Assembly (NCBI RefSeq): GCF_020177575.1
Contig: NZ_JAHTBK010000001.1
Coordinates: 1,361,875-1,425,874, forward strand
Origin: Hasllibacter sp. MH4015
GTDB taxonomy: Bacteria; Pseudomonadota; Alphaproteobacteria; Rhodobacterales; Rhodobacteraceae
Direction of reading: 5' to 3'
DNA length: 64,000 bases
Part shown: positions 27,151 to 36,212 of the stretch, in pieces
How positions within the stretch are numbered: position 1 is the stretch's first letter
Layout: every line of letters begins with the position of its first letter
Notes under the pieces: generated by a model
The model's database searches: none
Seen by the model: only the letters and a program-made list of their open reading frames with translations
What the model was told of the DNA's origin: nothing
Made by a program: the position numbers and the translations under genes

Positions 27151-28376
27151 TGGGAGCCCGCCTGGGCCATGGCGGCGCGGAAGGCGGCGTCGATCATCTC
27201 CAACGCATCGGGGAAGTCGGCGAAGACCACCTGCGCGTCGTCATGGACGATCTGCGCAGCGTTGGAGCGGCCGAGAACACCGTAGGCGGTGATGAGCTGT
27301 GCCCAATCCTCGGGCGTGCCGCCATCGGTCGCCAGGCGATTGGCCAGCCCTTCGACCATGGATTCGATCATCGCCTGCTGTTGGTCGGCGGAGAGGCCGT
27401 CCATCGCCTCCATCTCGGCGGCTGAGGGGCCGCGCGGTCCGTCGAGGAGTGCGGGGTCGATCTCCACCCCGGCGGCGAAGGCGATATCGGCAATCTGGGC
27501 GCGGATCGGCGGAACCCACGGCGCGTCGGGGCGGCTGTCCTGCAGCAGGCTGAGCCAGATCGGCAATGCGCGGTCGGGGCGGCCCTGTTGGGCATACATC
27601 TCTCCGGCGTAGAAACGCCCGGTGCCGTCGCGCGGCTCCCGCTCCAGCCCCACCCGCAGCGCGGCCTCCGCCTCGGGGGAAACATAGCCGCCCGCGGCCA
27701 GGATCATCATCTCGGCGTGGTCGATATGGTGGCGGCCCGTCGCCTCCGACCCCAGAAGCGCGATCAGCCGTTCCTGGGCCAGGCGCGCGGCGCGGAAATT
27801 GCCCAACATCGCTTCGTTCGCGGCCAGCAGTTCAAGGCCGGTCGTGTCGTCGGGGCGACGCTCCATCACGGTGCGCAATTGTTCGACCATGGCCAGACGC
27901 TCGGGATCGACCGGCGGGGCAGGGCGGTCCGCCGCCTGCTCTTCGGCCAGGTCCTGGGACGGGCGGTTCTCCCGCATCTCCTCGATCGCGGCAACACGTT
28001 CCATCAGGGGGAGGTCGGGATAGCCGGGCGCGCCGATCTGCGTGTAGACCCAGATGGCCCCGGCCACGGTTAGCGCGACGGCGCCTGCGATCAGGGCGGT
28101 GCCGGCAGGCGAGGGGCCGGTGCGGGCAGTGCCCTCGGTCAGGGCGCGGTCGGCGTCGAGGATGCGGCGGCTGACTTCGGTGCGGGCGCGGGTCGCCTCC
28201 GCCTCCGACAAGGTGCCGCGTGCCACGTCCCGCTCCAGCTCGCGCAGCTGATCGCGGTACACTTTCAGGTCATAGGCAGCCGCCGGAGCCTCGTCCGAAG
28301 GGGGACGGCGCGCGGCCAGCACCACCAGTGCAGCCACGACAAGGCAGATGAACCCGGCGGCGATCCAGAACGCCAT
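27147..28376 (-). CDS. ccmI: c-type cytochrome biogenesis protein CcmI
   Basis: A 409-residue inner-membrane protein that presents apocytochrome c to the heme ligation complex. Two N-terminal membrane segments (about residues 3-22 and 98-117) enclose a cytosolic helix pair with DLKVYRDQLRELERDVARG (about 42-60), which is the CcmI signature; the periplasmic TPR domain follows. The ATG at 28376 gives the family start; the upstream extension is not CcmI-like. The other ccm genes are not in the window, but two cytochromes c are encoded at 60-62 kb. Confidence 0.92.
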   Translation of the reverse strand: MAFWIAAGFICLVVAALVVLAARRPPSDEAPAAAYDLKVYRDQLRELERDVARGTLSEAEATRARTEVSRRILDADRALTEGTARTGPSPAGTALIAGAVALTVAGAIWVYTQIGAPGYPDLPLMERVAAIEEMRENRPSQDLAEEQAADRPAPPVDPERLAMVEQLRTVMERRPDDTTGLELLAANEAMLGNFRAARLAQERLIALLGSEATGRHHIDHAEMMILAAGGYVSPEAEAALRVGLEREPRDGTGRFYAGEMYAQQGRPDRALPIWLSLLQDSRPDAPWVPPIRAQIADIAFAAGVEIDPALLDGPRGPSAAEMEAMDGLSADQQQAMIESMVEGLANRLATDGGTPEDWAQLITAYGVLGRSNAAQIVHDDAQVVFADFPDALEMIDAAFRAAMAQAGSQ

Positions 28377-28599
28377 TTCTTTCCTGTCCTTCCCTTCTGT
28401 CCAGTCCCCACATAAGCCGCCCCCGGACGGAGTGAAAGCGGCTACGGCGTCACATCCGTCACATGCCCGTGGGTCGCCGGAGCCGCCGGGACGCGACAAC
28501 ATGACCCCGGGTCGCAAATAGCCATTCAAACGTCGCGCGGAGTATCCTCTTTTCCGCGCCACTGCCCAAAAGCAAAAGGACCAGATCGGAGCCCCGCCC

Positions 28600-29844
28600 A
28601 TGCGCAAATATTCCGCCTTTGCCATCGCCCGTGAAGCGTTTCGCCATCACGAGGGGTGGGAGCGTGCGTGGCGGTCGCCTGCGCCCAAGCCCGCCTATGA
28701 CGTGGTGATCGTCGGCGCGGGTGGGCATGGCCTTGCCACGGCCTATTATCTCGGCAAGAATTTCGGCATCACCAATGTCGCCGTGATCGAGAAAGGGTGG
28801 CTTGGGGGCGGCAATACCGGGCGCAACACCACGATCATCCGGTCGAACTACCTCCAGGATCCGTCTGCGGCGATCTACGAGAAGGCGCGCAGCCTCTACG
28901 AGACGCTGAGCCAGGACCTGAATTACAACATCATGTTCAGCCCCCGCGGCGTCATCATGCTGGCCCAGACCCATCACGAGGTGCGCGGCTATGTCCGCAC
29001 GGCGCACGCCAATGCGTTGCAGGGCGTGGAGACACGGTTCATCGACCGCCACGAGGTCAAGAAGCTCGTGCCGATCATGAATATCGAAGGGCCGCGCTAC
29101 CCGGTTCTGGGCGGGTTGTGGCAGCCGCGCGGCGGCACGGCACGCCACGATGCGGTTGCCTGGGGCTACGCACGGGCGTGTTCGGACATGGGCATGGACA
29201 TCATCCAGCAATGTGAGGTGACGGGCGTGCGCGTCGAAGGCGGCGCGGTGCAGGGGGTGGAGACGTCCAAGGGCTTCATCGGCTGCAAGAAGCTTGGCGG
29301 CGTCGTGGCAGGCCATTCCGGCGTGCTGGCCGAGATGGCGGGCTTCCGTCTGCCGCTGGAATCGGTGGCGTTGCAGGCGCTTGTGTCCGAGCCGATCAAG
29401 CCGATCATGGATGTGGTCGTCATGGCGAACACGGTCCACGGTTACATGAGCCAGTCCGACAAGGGCGAGATGGTTATCGGCGGCGGCACCGACAGCTACA
29501 ACAACTACACCCAGCGCGGATCCTTCCACCATATCGAGGAGACGGTGCGCGCGTTGATCGAGACCTTCCCGATGCTCAGCCGCCTGAAGATGCTGCGCCA
29601 ATGGGGCGGAATCGTGGATGTGACGGGGGATCGGTCGCCGATCCTTTCGAAAACCCCGGTTGAGGGGATGTTCATGAATTGCGGCTGGGGGACGGGCGGG
29701 TTCAAGGCCATTCCGGGCTCCGGCTGGGGCATGGCGGAGCTGATCGCCAAGGGGCATTCGCCGCTGACGGCGGAATTCGGCATGGACCGATTCCGCGAGG
29801 GCCGCTTCATCGACGAAAGCGTCGCCGCCGGGGTGGCCCATTGA
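28600..29844 (+). CDS. soxB: Sarcosine oxidase beta subunit
   Basis: A 414-residue flavoprotein subunit of heterotetrameric sarcosine oxidase, which demethylates sarcosine to glycine, formaldehyde and H2O2 (or methylene-THF). The FAD-binding fold starts at YDVVIVGAGGHGLATAYYLG near residue 33; the FMN-binding His lies in RGGTARHDAVAWGYAR near 172; GWGTGGFKAIPGSGWGMAEL near 364 is a conserved C-terminal motif. In known loci soxB is followed directly by soxD; here two small membrane-protein genes come between. Confidence 0.96.
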   Translation: MRKYSAFAIAREAFRHHEGWERAWRSPAPKPAYDVVIVGAGGHGLATAYYLGKNFGITNVAVIEKGWLGGGNTGRNTTIIRSNYLQDPSAAIYEKARSLYETLSQDLNYNIMFSPRGVIMLAQTHHEVRGYVRTAHANALQGVETRFIDRHEVKKLVPIMNIEGPRYPVLGGLWQPRGGTARHDAVAWGYARACSDMGMDIIQQCEVTGVRVEGGAVQGVETSKGFIGCKKLGGVVAGHSGVLAEMAGFRLPLESVALQALVSEPIKPIMDVVVMANTVHGYMSQSDKGEMVIGGGTDSYNNYTQRGSFHHIEETVRALIETFPMLSRLKMLRQWGGIVDVTGDRSPILSKTPVEGMFMNCGWGTGGFKAIPGSGWGMAELIAKGHSPLTAEFGMDRFREGRFIDESVAAGVAH

Positions 29845-29938
29845 TGCAGGCGAATATCTGCCGCGCCGGAAAATCGTGGAACCCGCGGGCGGGAGTTCCC
29901 GTTGTTGGTGTGCACTACACAGACAACGGAGAGATATC

Positions 29939-30220
29939 ATGGCCGACAACACGACCCATATCGAACGCCGCGAAGTGGAACATTCCAGCGGGAACGGTGG
30001 CTTCGGATTCATTCTTGGCGCCGTCGTCGTGGCCCTTGCCGTCGTGGCCTATTTCGTTTTCGTGGGCATGCCCGATACGGCTGGCCCGGCCGCCACGGGC
30101 GGGGACAGCACCTCGTTGTCCGTTACGGTTGAAGGCGGTGGCGAAGCGGCCCCTGCCGGTGAAGCCGCAGGCGATGCCGGTGCAGCGGAAGGTGGCGCAG
30201 CCGCCGCTTCCGACCAGTAA
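29939..30220 (+). CDS. Small single-pass membrane protein in sox locus
   Basis: A 93-residue product with a hydrophilic N-terminus (MADNTTHIERREVEHSSGNG), one membrane span (about residues 24-44, FGFILGAVVVALAVVAYFVF) and a Gly/Ala/Glu-rich tail outside or inside the membrane. The ATG at 29939 has a GGAGAG site. Followed by a strong terminator, so it may end a soxB-plus-this-gene transcript. No known family. It resembles the next small gene in layout but not clearly in sequence. Confidence 0.75.
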   Translation: MADNTTHIERREVEHSSGNGGFGFILGAVVVALAVVAYFVFVGMPDTAGPAATGGDSTSLSVTVEGGGEAAPAGEAAGDAGAAEGGAAAASDQ

Positions 30221-30240
30221 GGCGTCCTACCCTACGGACG

Positions 30241-30267
30241 AAACGGCCCCGTTTGCGGGGCCGTTTT
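30241..30267 (+). terminator. Rho-independent terminator after the small membrane protein
   Basis: AAACGGCCCCG (30241-30251), loop TTTG and CGGGGCCGTTTT (30256-30267) form an 11-bp stem followed by a short T run. It splits the sox locus into two transcription units, with soxD-soxA-soxG reading from a separate start downstream. Confidence 0.88.
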
Positions 30268-30460
30268 CGTGTGCGCTTCCCATGGAACGGGCCATGAAGC
30301 CGCGTGGCCCTAGGACGCGCGATTTTTCGCCAAGCGCCCCGCAGGTGCGGGACGCGGCAATGAATGGCCCATGGTTTAGGTCCGAACCGGCCCCTTTTGG
30401 CGCATTTGCGCCCGGCAGGCCCCCCGAGATTGATACGCAAGCGTCAGACGTGAGGCTGAT

Positions 30461-30476
30461 CTCCATCCAAATGGAG
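30461..30476 (+). promoter_or_regulatory. Hairpin covering a ribosome binding site
   Basis: CTCCAT-CCAA-ATGGAG forms a 6-bp stem whose right arm includes the GGAG of the ribosome binding site (ATGGAGGA, 30471-30478) of the 78-residue membrane protein gene at 30485. A simple structure like this could dampen translation or respond to temperature; no test is possible from sequence alone. Confidence 0.3.
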
Positions 30477-30484
30477 GATGCCTC

Positions 30485-30721
30485 ATGTCCGATTACAACC
30501 AACACCGTAACCAGGCCTTCGATTACGCGCCGCCGTCCCGGTCGACCGGGTCCGGCAAGGGTGCGCTGCTTCTCGTGGCCGGGATCTTTGCCCTGTTCTT
30601 CCTGTTCGTGCTGTTTGCGGGCGGCGGCGGACAGACGCCGATCCCCGAGGAGGGCGCGGCCCCTGCCGTGGCCCCCGCTGACGACGCGCCAACGGCGCCA
30701 GCTGTACCCATCGCGGAATAA
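30485..30721 (+). CDS. Small single-pass membrane protein upstream of soxD
   Basis: A 78-residue product with a hydrophilic start (MSDYNQHRNQAFDYAPPSRS), a single membrane segment (about residues 26-46, ALLLVAGIFALFFLFVLFAG) and a short Ala/Pro/Asp-rich tail. A GGAGGA site precedes it within a small hairpin. No known family. It begins after a terminator, so it is probably the first gene of the unit containing soxDAG. A membrane link to sarcosine oxidation is possible but not shown. Confidence 0.75.
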   Translation: MSDYNQHRNQAFDYAPPSRSTGSGKGALLLVAGIFALFFLFVLFAGGGGQTPIPEEGAAPAVAPADDAPTAPAVPIAE

Positions 30722-30850
30722 CCGCGCCTTCGTCCGGGCGGCCTTGTGCGCGCCCGGACGACTTTGCGTCCCGACATTGACACCACGTTCCTGCGCCCCG
30801 GTCCTGCGACCGGCGGCGTTTTTGGCGTGCGCACGAGAGGAGATTTGCCC

Positions 30851-31174
30851 GTGCTGACCCTCCATTGTCCGGTCTGCGGCATTGATGCCTGCGAGACGGA
30901 GCTTGCCGCCGGTGGCGAGGCGCATCTGAAGCGGTACGGACCCGGATCAAGCGACGACCAGTTCGAGGAATACCTGTTCCTGCGCCCCAACACGAAAGGC
31001 GTCCATTTCGAGCGGTGGCGCCACGCGATGGGCTGCGGCAAGTGGTTTCTGGCGGCGCGCGATACCGCGACGCTGGAAGTGTTCGGGACCTATTCGGCCC
31101 AAACGCAGGAGCCGCCCAAGGCGATCATCGACGCCATCAAAGCCAAGCGCCCCGACTGGAGCCCCGAGACATGA
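30851..31174 (+). CDS. soxD: Sarcosine oxidase delta subunit
   Basis: A 107-residue zinc-binding subunit. Zinc ligands: HCPVCG near residues 5-10 and His and Cys residues in the second half (WRHAMGCGKWF near 56-66). The chosen start is a GTG at 30851 with a GAGAGGAGA site; the longer frame from 30746 would add a non-family leader. Its TGA overlaps the soxA ATG. It holds the alpha and beta chains together in the heterotetramer. Confidence 0.93.
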   Translation: MLTLHCPVCGIDACETELAAGGEAHLKRYGPGSSDDQFEEYLFLRPNTKGVHFERWRHAMGCGKWFLAARDTATLEVFGTYSAQTQEPPKAIIDAIKAKRPDWSPET

Positions 31175-34170
31175 GCCGCCTTTCCAGCCACGGTCGCCTG
31201 ATCGACCGAGACACGAGTGTCAAATTCACGTTCAACGGCAAATGGATGCGTGGCCATGGCGGCGATACGCTGGCCTCTGCGCTGCTGGCCAACGGTCAGA
31301 CATTGGTGGGACGGTCGTTCAAATATCACCGACCGCGCGGCATCGTGGCCGCAGGCGGGGAGGAGCCGAATGCGCTGGTGAACCTCGGCAGCGGCGCGCG
31401 CCATGAGCCGAACCAGCGCGCCACGACGACGGAATTATTCGAGCGGTTGGAGGCCACCAGCCAGAACCACTGGCCGAGCCTTGAATTCGACGTGGGCGCG
31501 ATCAACGCGCTGGTGAGCCGGTTCCTGCCCGCGGGGTTCTACTACAAGACCTTCATGTTCCCGCGCGCCTTCTGGAAACACGTGTTCGAGCCGGTCATCC
31601 GCCAATCTGCGGGCCTGGGCGCCGCGCCCGATCCCGAAACGATGGATGTCGACCGGTACGAGCATTTCTACGCCCATGTGGATATCGTCGTGGCCGGGGG
31701 CGGGATCGCGGGCCTGATGGCGGCGCTGGAGGCGGGTCGTGCGGGCAAGCGCGTGCTGCTGGTGGAACAGTCTGCCCATTGGGGCGGTCGGGCCCCGGTC
31801 GACGGGGACGTGATCGACGGCAAGCCAGCGGCGGATTGGGTGAACGACGCCCTGCAAGAGATTGATATCATGCAGAATGTGACGCGGCGCAACCGTACGA
31901 TGCTGGCCGGCGTCTATGACCACGGCTATGTCACGGCCTATGAGCGGGTGGGCGATCATCGCCCCGCTGAAGACGGTCCGCGCCATCGCCTGTGGCGCAT
32001 CCGGGCCGATCACATCGTGTCGGCGACGGGCGCGATCGAACGCCCGCTGAGCTTCCCGGGCAACGACAAGCCGGGGGTCATGCTCGCCTGTGCCGTGCGC
32101 GACTATATCGTGAATTACGCGGTCGCGGCCGGGGATACGCTGGCCGTCGTGACCAACAATGACGACGGCTATCGCACGGCGCTGATTGCGTTGGATGCGG
32201 GCCTGCGCGTGGCATGCGTTGTCGATCCGCGCCCGGATGTGGACGGACCGCTGCCCCGCGCGGTGCGGGACCGGGGCGTCCGGGTGATAACCGGCGCGGC
32301 GATTTCGAAGGTGAAGGGCCTGAAACAGGTCGTGTCGATCCGCGTGCAGGCGCATCAAGGCTATGACGGCGGACATGAGGAAATCCCCTGTGACGTGGTC
32401 GCGATGTCCGGCGGCTGGTCGCCGGTGGTGCATCTGTGGTCCCATTGTGGGGGCAAGCTGAACTGGGACGAGGACCAAGCCTGTTTCCGGCCCGATCCCG
32501 CGCGTCCGCCGACCGATCAGAACGGCGCGGGATTCGTGACCTGCGTCGGCGCCGCCGATGGGGGCCTTCAGGGCGATGCGGCGTTTGCCTCGGTCGCGCA
32601 GCGGATGGGCGACCTTTTGGGCACGACAGTCCATGCGCCATCGGTCGATGTTCCGGAGGAGGGGGCGCTGGCCCCGATCTGGATCATGCCGGCACAGGCG
32701 GGTGCGAAAAAGCGCGCAAAGATGTGGCTCGATTTCCAGAACGACGTGAAAGTGTCGGACGTCATGCTGGCGGCCCAGGAGGGCTATGAGAGCGTGGAAC
32801 ATACCAAACGCTACACCACGCTTGGCATGGCAACGGATCAAGGGAAACTCAGCAATATCAACGGGCTGGCGGTGTTGGCGGAAGCATTGAATAAGGGCAT
32901 TCCGCAGGTGGGCACGACGACCTTCCGCCCGCCCTACACGCCGATTTCCATGGGTTCCATTGCCGGAGAAGCGCGGGCCGAGATTTTCCAACCGCTGCGC
33001 CGCACCCCGATCCATGACTGGCACGAGGCGCGCGGCGCTTACATGGAGCCCGTGGGCGGCTGGCGGCGGCCCTATTGCTTCCCGCGCGAGGGTGAGAGCC
33101 ACGCCGATGCCGTCAACCGGGAGATCGACGCCACGCGCCGGTCGCTCGGGCTGCTGGATGCCTCGACCCTTGGCAAGATCCTTGTGAAGGGCCCCGATGC
33201 GGGTCGGTTCATGGACATGCTCTACACCAACATGATGAGTAACCTGAAACCTAGGAAATGCCGTTACGGGTTGATGTGCTCCGAAAACGGGTTCTTGATG
33301 GATGACGGCGTTGTCGTGCGGCTGGACGACGAGACGTTCCTTGCGCACACGACCTCCGGCGGGGCCGATCATGTCCATGCCCATATGGAAGATTGGCTGC
33401 AATGCGAATGGTGGGACTGGAAGGTCCACACCGTCAACGTGACGGAGCAATGGGCGCAGATCGCCGTGGTCGGCCCGAATGCCCGCAAGGTGCTGGAGAA
33501 GCTTGGGGCGGATTTCGACCTCTCCGCCGATGCGCTGCCGTTCATGGCAATGGCGCAGGGCAAGATCGGCGGCTTCGATGCACGGGTGTTCCGCATCTCC
33601 TTCTCCGGTGAGCTGAGCTACGAGATTGCCGTACCCGCCAGCCAGGGCCGCGCGTTTTGGGACGCTCTGCACGAGGCAGGGGCCGAGTGGAACGCGATGC
33701 CCTACGGCACAGAGGCGCTGCACGTGATGCGCGCCGAAAAGGGGTTCATCATGATCGGGGACGAAACCGACGGCACGATCATTCCCCAGGACCTCGGGCT
33801 GAACTGGGCGATCTCCAAGAAGAAAGAGGATTTCCTGGGCAAGCGCGGGCAGGAACGGACCCACATGACCGATCCGAACCGCTGGAAACTGGTGGGGCTG
33901 GAGACCGTCGATGGCTCCGTCCTGCCGGACGGGTCCTACTGCATCGCGGGCGGGCGGAACGCCAACGGACAGGTCAACGTGCAGGGGCGCGTAACCTCCA
34001 CCTACTACTCCCCCACGCTCAGTCGCGGGATCGCCATGGGCCTTGTTCTCAACGGGCCGGACCGCATGGGCGAGGTGGTGGAATTCAACAAGGTCGACGG
34101 ATCGACGGCCAAGGCGAAGATCGTGAGCGCGGTCTTCTATGATCCGGAAGGGGAGAAGCAGAATGCCTGA
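31171..34170 (+). CDS. soxA: Sarcosine oxidase alpha subunit
   Basis: A 999-residue subunit. N-terminal 2Fe-2S-like fold segment (FNGKWMRGHGGDTLASALLA near residues 20-40), then the NAD-binding Rossmann motif VDIVVAGGGIAGLMAALEAG near 170 and GDTLAVVTNNDDGYRTALIA near 315, and the C-terminal folate-binding aminomethyltransferase-like domain from about residue 610. Length fits the family (about 970-1000). The start shares its ATGA with soxD. It binds the folate that accepts the methyl group. Confidence 0.96.
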   Translation: MSRLSSHGRLIDRDTSVKFTFNGKWMRGHGGDTLASALLANGQTLVGRSFKYHRPRGIVAAGGEEPNALVNLGSGARHEPNQRATTTELFERLEATSQNHWPSLEFDVGAINALVSRFLPAGFYYKTFMFPRAFWKHVFEPVIRQSAGLGAAPDPETMDVDRYEHFYAHVDIVVAGGGIAGLMAALEAGRAGKRVLLVEQSAHWGGRAPVDGDVIDGKPAADWVNDALQEIDIMQNVTRRNRTMLAGVYDHGYVTAYERVGDHRPAEDGPRHRLWRIRADHIVSATGAIERPLSFPGNDKPGVMLACAVRDYIVNYAVAAGDTLAVVTNNDDGYRTALIALDAGLRVACVVDPRPDVDGPLPRAVRDRGVRVITGAAISKVKGLKQVVSIRVQAHQGYDGGHEEIPCDVVAMSGGWSPVVHLWSHCGGKLNWDEDQACFRPDPARPPTDQNGAGFVTCVGAADGGLQGDAAFASVAQRMGDLLGTTVHAPSVDVPEEGALAPIWIMPAQAGAKKRAKMWLDFQNDVKVSDVMLAAQEGYESVEHTKRYTTLGMATDQGKLSNINGLAVLAEALNKGIPQVGTTTFRPPYTPISMGSIAGEARAEIFQPLRRTPIHDWHEARGAYMEPVGGWRRPYCFPREGESHADAVNREIDATRRSLGLLDASTLGKILVKGPDAGRFMDMLYTNMMSNLKPRKCRYGLMCSENGFLMDDGVVVRLDDETFLAHTTSGGADHVHAHMEDWLQCEWWDWKVHTVNVTEQWAQIAVVGPNARKVLEKLGADFDLSADALPFMAMAQGKIGGFDARVFRISFSGELSYEIAVPASQGRAFWDALHEAGAEWNAMPYGTEALHVMRAEKGFIMIGDETDGTIIPQDLGLNWAISKKKEDFLGKRGQERTHMTDPNRWKLVGLETVDGSVLPDGSYCIAGGRNANGQVNVQGRVTSTYYSPTLSRGIAMGLVLNGPDRMGEVVEFNKVDGSTAKAKIVSAVFYDPEGEKQNA

Positions 34171-34732
34171 TCTTGCCAGCGCATTGCCCGGCGCACATTA
34201 CGCCGGGATCGTCACCGTGGAAGAGGCCGGGCTGACCGGCATGGTGACGCTGAAAGCCGATCTGGATGCGGCGGTGGGCAAGGCCGTGAGGGCCGCCACC
34301 GGTCGGGATATTCCTGAGGCGCGGCGCGTGGTCGAAGGGAAGATGTCCGTCGCGTGGATGGCGCCGGACGAGCTGCTGATCCTGTGTGACTTTGCCGAGG
34401 CCGACACGATTGTGGCGGGTCTGTCGGACAAGCTGGGGGACGCTCATCACCTGGCCGTCAACGTCTCTGACGCACGCGCGGTCTTCCGGCTGAACGGGGC
34501 CGCGATCAAGGATGTCCTGGGGAAGCTGACCCCTGCGGACCTTCGGAAGCTGCAACCAGGAGAGATGCGGCGCACACGTCTGGCGCAGGTCGCCGCCGCG
34601 ATCTGGTTGAGCGATGCGGAGACGGCCCACGTGATCTGCTTCCGATCCGTCGCGCAGTACATGTTCGACCTGCTGTTGACCGCCGCGCTTCCCGGTGGCG
34701 AAGTCGGGTATCACGAGGCTGCGCCCGGTTAA
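34163..34732 (+). CDS. soxG: Sarcosine oxidase gamma subunit
   Basis: A 189-residue subunit of sarcosine oxidase. It shows the recognisable AWMAPDELLILCD near residue 63, VNVSDARAVFRLNGAAIKDV near 97 and the C-terminal FRSVAQYMFDLLLTAA near 162. The ATG at 34163 lies inside the end of soxA (8-base overlap) with GGGGAGAAG ahead. It stabilises the tetramer and closes the soxDAG unit. Confidence 0.93.
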   Translation: MPDLASALPGAHYAGIVTVEEAGLTGMVTLKADLDAAVGKAVRAATGRDIPEARRVVEGKMSVAWMAPDELLILCDFAEADTIVAGLSDKLGDAHHLAVNVSDARAVFRLNGAAIKDVLGKLTPADLRKLQPGEMRRTRLAQVAAAIWLSDAETAHVICFRSVAQYMFDLLLTAALPGGEVGYHEAAPG

Positions 34733-34813
34733 TCGGATGCATCACTCGTGCAGGTTGAAGGCGGTAACACGCCCCGTTAGCCTTTGTTTGTACGACAAAA
34801 AACGGGTGACACG

Positions 34814-35218
34814 ATGAAAAAACCACTCTCACGGCTGGGGCCGCTTGCACTTGTTGTGGCCATGGCGCTTCCGGGGGCGGCTATGGCGCAATCCTTTCTT
34901 TGCACCATCACGGAATCGGGTGGGACCAATGGCTGGATGCCGCCGTCGTTTCTGATCGAGTATTCCGGCGACAACGCAACTGTCACCCACGGCTGGGTTG
35001 GCGGACCGTCGAGCGTACAGACGCAAATCCGGGGCAATGACAATCGCCGTCGCCTGAACTACGTCCTTGGAGATGTGGGCGGCAGCGGTGGGCAGAGGGC
35101 GACCATGGCCTTCCGGTTGGTCCATACGATGGGGTCGGGCCAATTGCGCGTCTATATCGACCCGGTCGAGTATAGAAACTCCTATTCCGCGAGCGGGGCC
35201 TGCGCCCGGATGTCCTGA
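34814..35218 (+). CDS. Small secreted protein of unknown function
   Basis: A 134-residue product with signal peptide MKKPLSRLGPLALVVAMALPGAAMA. The mature part has a cysteine in FLCTITESGG near its start and one in SGACARMS at the end, with strand-like sequence between. The single pair spanning the domain suggests a disulfide-closed beta fold. It has the same length class and terminal-cysteine layout as the liv-operon paralogues but lacks their C-x5-C motif, so I do not group them. The ATG at 34814 is chosen for the signal peptide; it begins 81 bases after soxG. Confidence 0.7.
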   Translation: MKKPLSRLGPLALVVAMALPGAAMAQSFLCTITESGGTNGWMPPSFLIEYSGDNATVTHGWVGGPSSVQTQIRGNDNRRRLNYVLGDVGGSGGQRATMAFRLVHTMGSGQLRVYIDPVEYRNSYSASGACARMS

Positions 35219-35316
35219 GGCAGCGCGGGGCGATCTTGCATCTGCATCGGCAGTCATAGTTTGGCCAAATTGAACGAGCACAACCGGACGGCACGCAATC
35301 TAGACCGGGATGCTCC

Positions 35317-36111
35317 ATGCCGCATGATGCCAGACGCCCAAGGGCGGCCTCCTCCGCCATTGCCCTGCCGCGCCCCGGGGGCGGCCTGTCGCGGCCAGGG
35401 TTCTTTCCCAAGGCGCCGGGGCCCGGCCTTATCGTCTTTGCCATCGCCCTTGGCATCCTGCCTTCTGCCTTTGCGATCATCGTGGTGCTTGGTCACAAGC
35501 TGGAGGCCGGGTTCTATATGGATGCAGACTTCATCTGGGCGCAGCATCGCTGGCTGCTGATGGTGGCGAGTTTCGTGACGGTTCCGGCGCTCATCGCGCT
35601 GTTCTTCGTGTTGCGCGCCTTGCGCGGTGAAACCCGGGATCGGGGTCCTTTGATCGGGGTGGCCCTGGCCCTCGTCGCCACGATCTGCTGGGACTGGATC
35701 GCGGCGCAGGGTTTGCGCAGCCTGCTCAATCCCGTCATCACAACGCCCCAGATTGAGGCCGTGGCGGAGCGGATGACGCTGTCCTTGCCGGGGCTGGACG
35801 TGGCAGCGCGGGTCGACGGGGCGGTCTTCGTGATCGAATACATGGTGCCGGAAGACGCCCCGGTGGAGCAATTTGCGTCGCTACGCACGGGGCCTGCCAT
35901 CTGTACCGAGTTGGGGGCCATGTTCTCCGGCCCCGTTGCTGTCGTGAGCCTTCGGATTACACGGCCGGACGGCGCGACAGTCACAAGCAACGTGGGACGC
36001 GCCGATTGCCGGGCCTGGTACCTGCGCGAGCGAGTTATTGCGAACCGCCCGCGGCCTCTTGGGGCACAGAGCGCGGGCAGTTTGCTTGTCACCCTCCTGC
36101 ACGGGCGCTGA
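35317..36111 (+). CDS. Membrane protein of unknown function (264 aa)
   Basis: The product begins with a proline-rich hydrophilic stretch, then three hydrophobic segments (about residues 37-57, 79-99 and 112-128), then a roughly 135-residue soluble domain with two cysteines (AICTELG and GRADCRAW). Not recognised. It could be a membrane-anchored periplasmic protein; the orientation is not decided. It stands alone between a secreted orphan and sodB. Confidence 0.6.
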   Translation: MPHDARRPRAASSAIALPRPGGGLSRPGFFPKAPGPGLIVFAIALGILPSAFAIIVVLGHKLEAGFYMDADFIWAQHRWLLMVASFVTVPALIALFFVLRALRGETRDRGPLIGVALALVATICWDWIAAQGLRSLLNPVITTPQIEAVAERMTLSLPGLDVAARVDGAVFVIEYMVPEDAPVEQFASLRTGPAICTELGAMFSGPVAVVSLRITRPDGATVTSNVGRADCRAWYLRERVIANRPRPLGAQSAGSLLVTLLHGR

Positions 36112-36212
36112 GCCGCGTCACCGAAAGGAACATTGACCGGCCCCTTGACGTTTACCCCCAGCGACCTCCATCTGTGCCGCAACGACATGAACCGAAACAG
36201 GGGGACCCCTTC

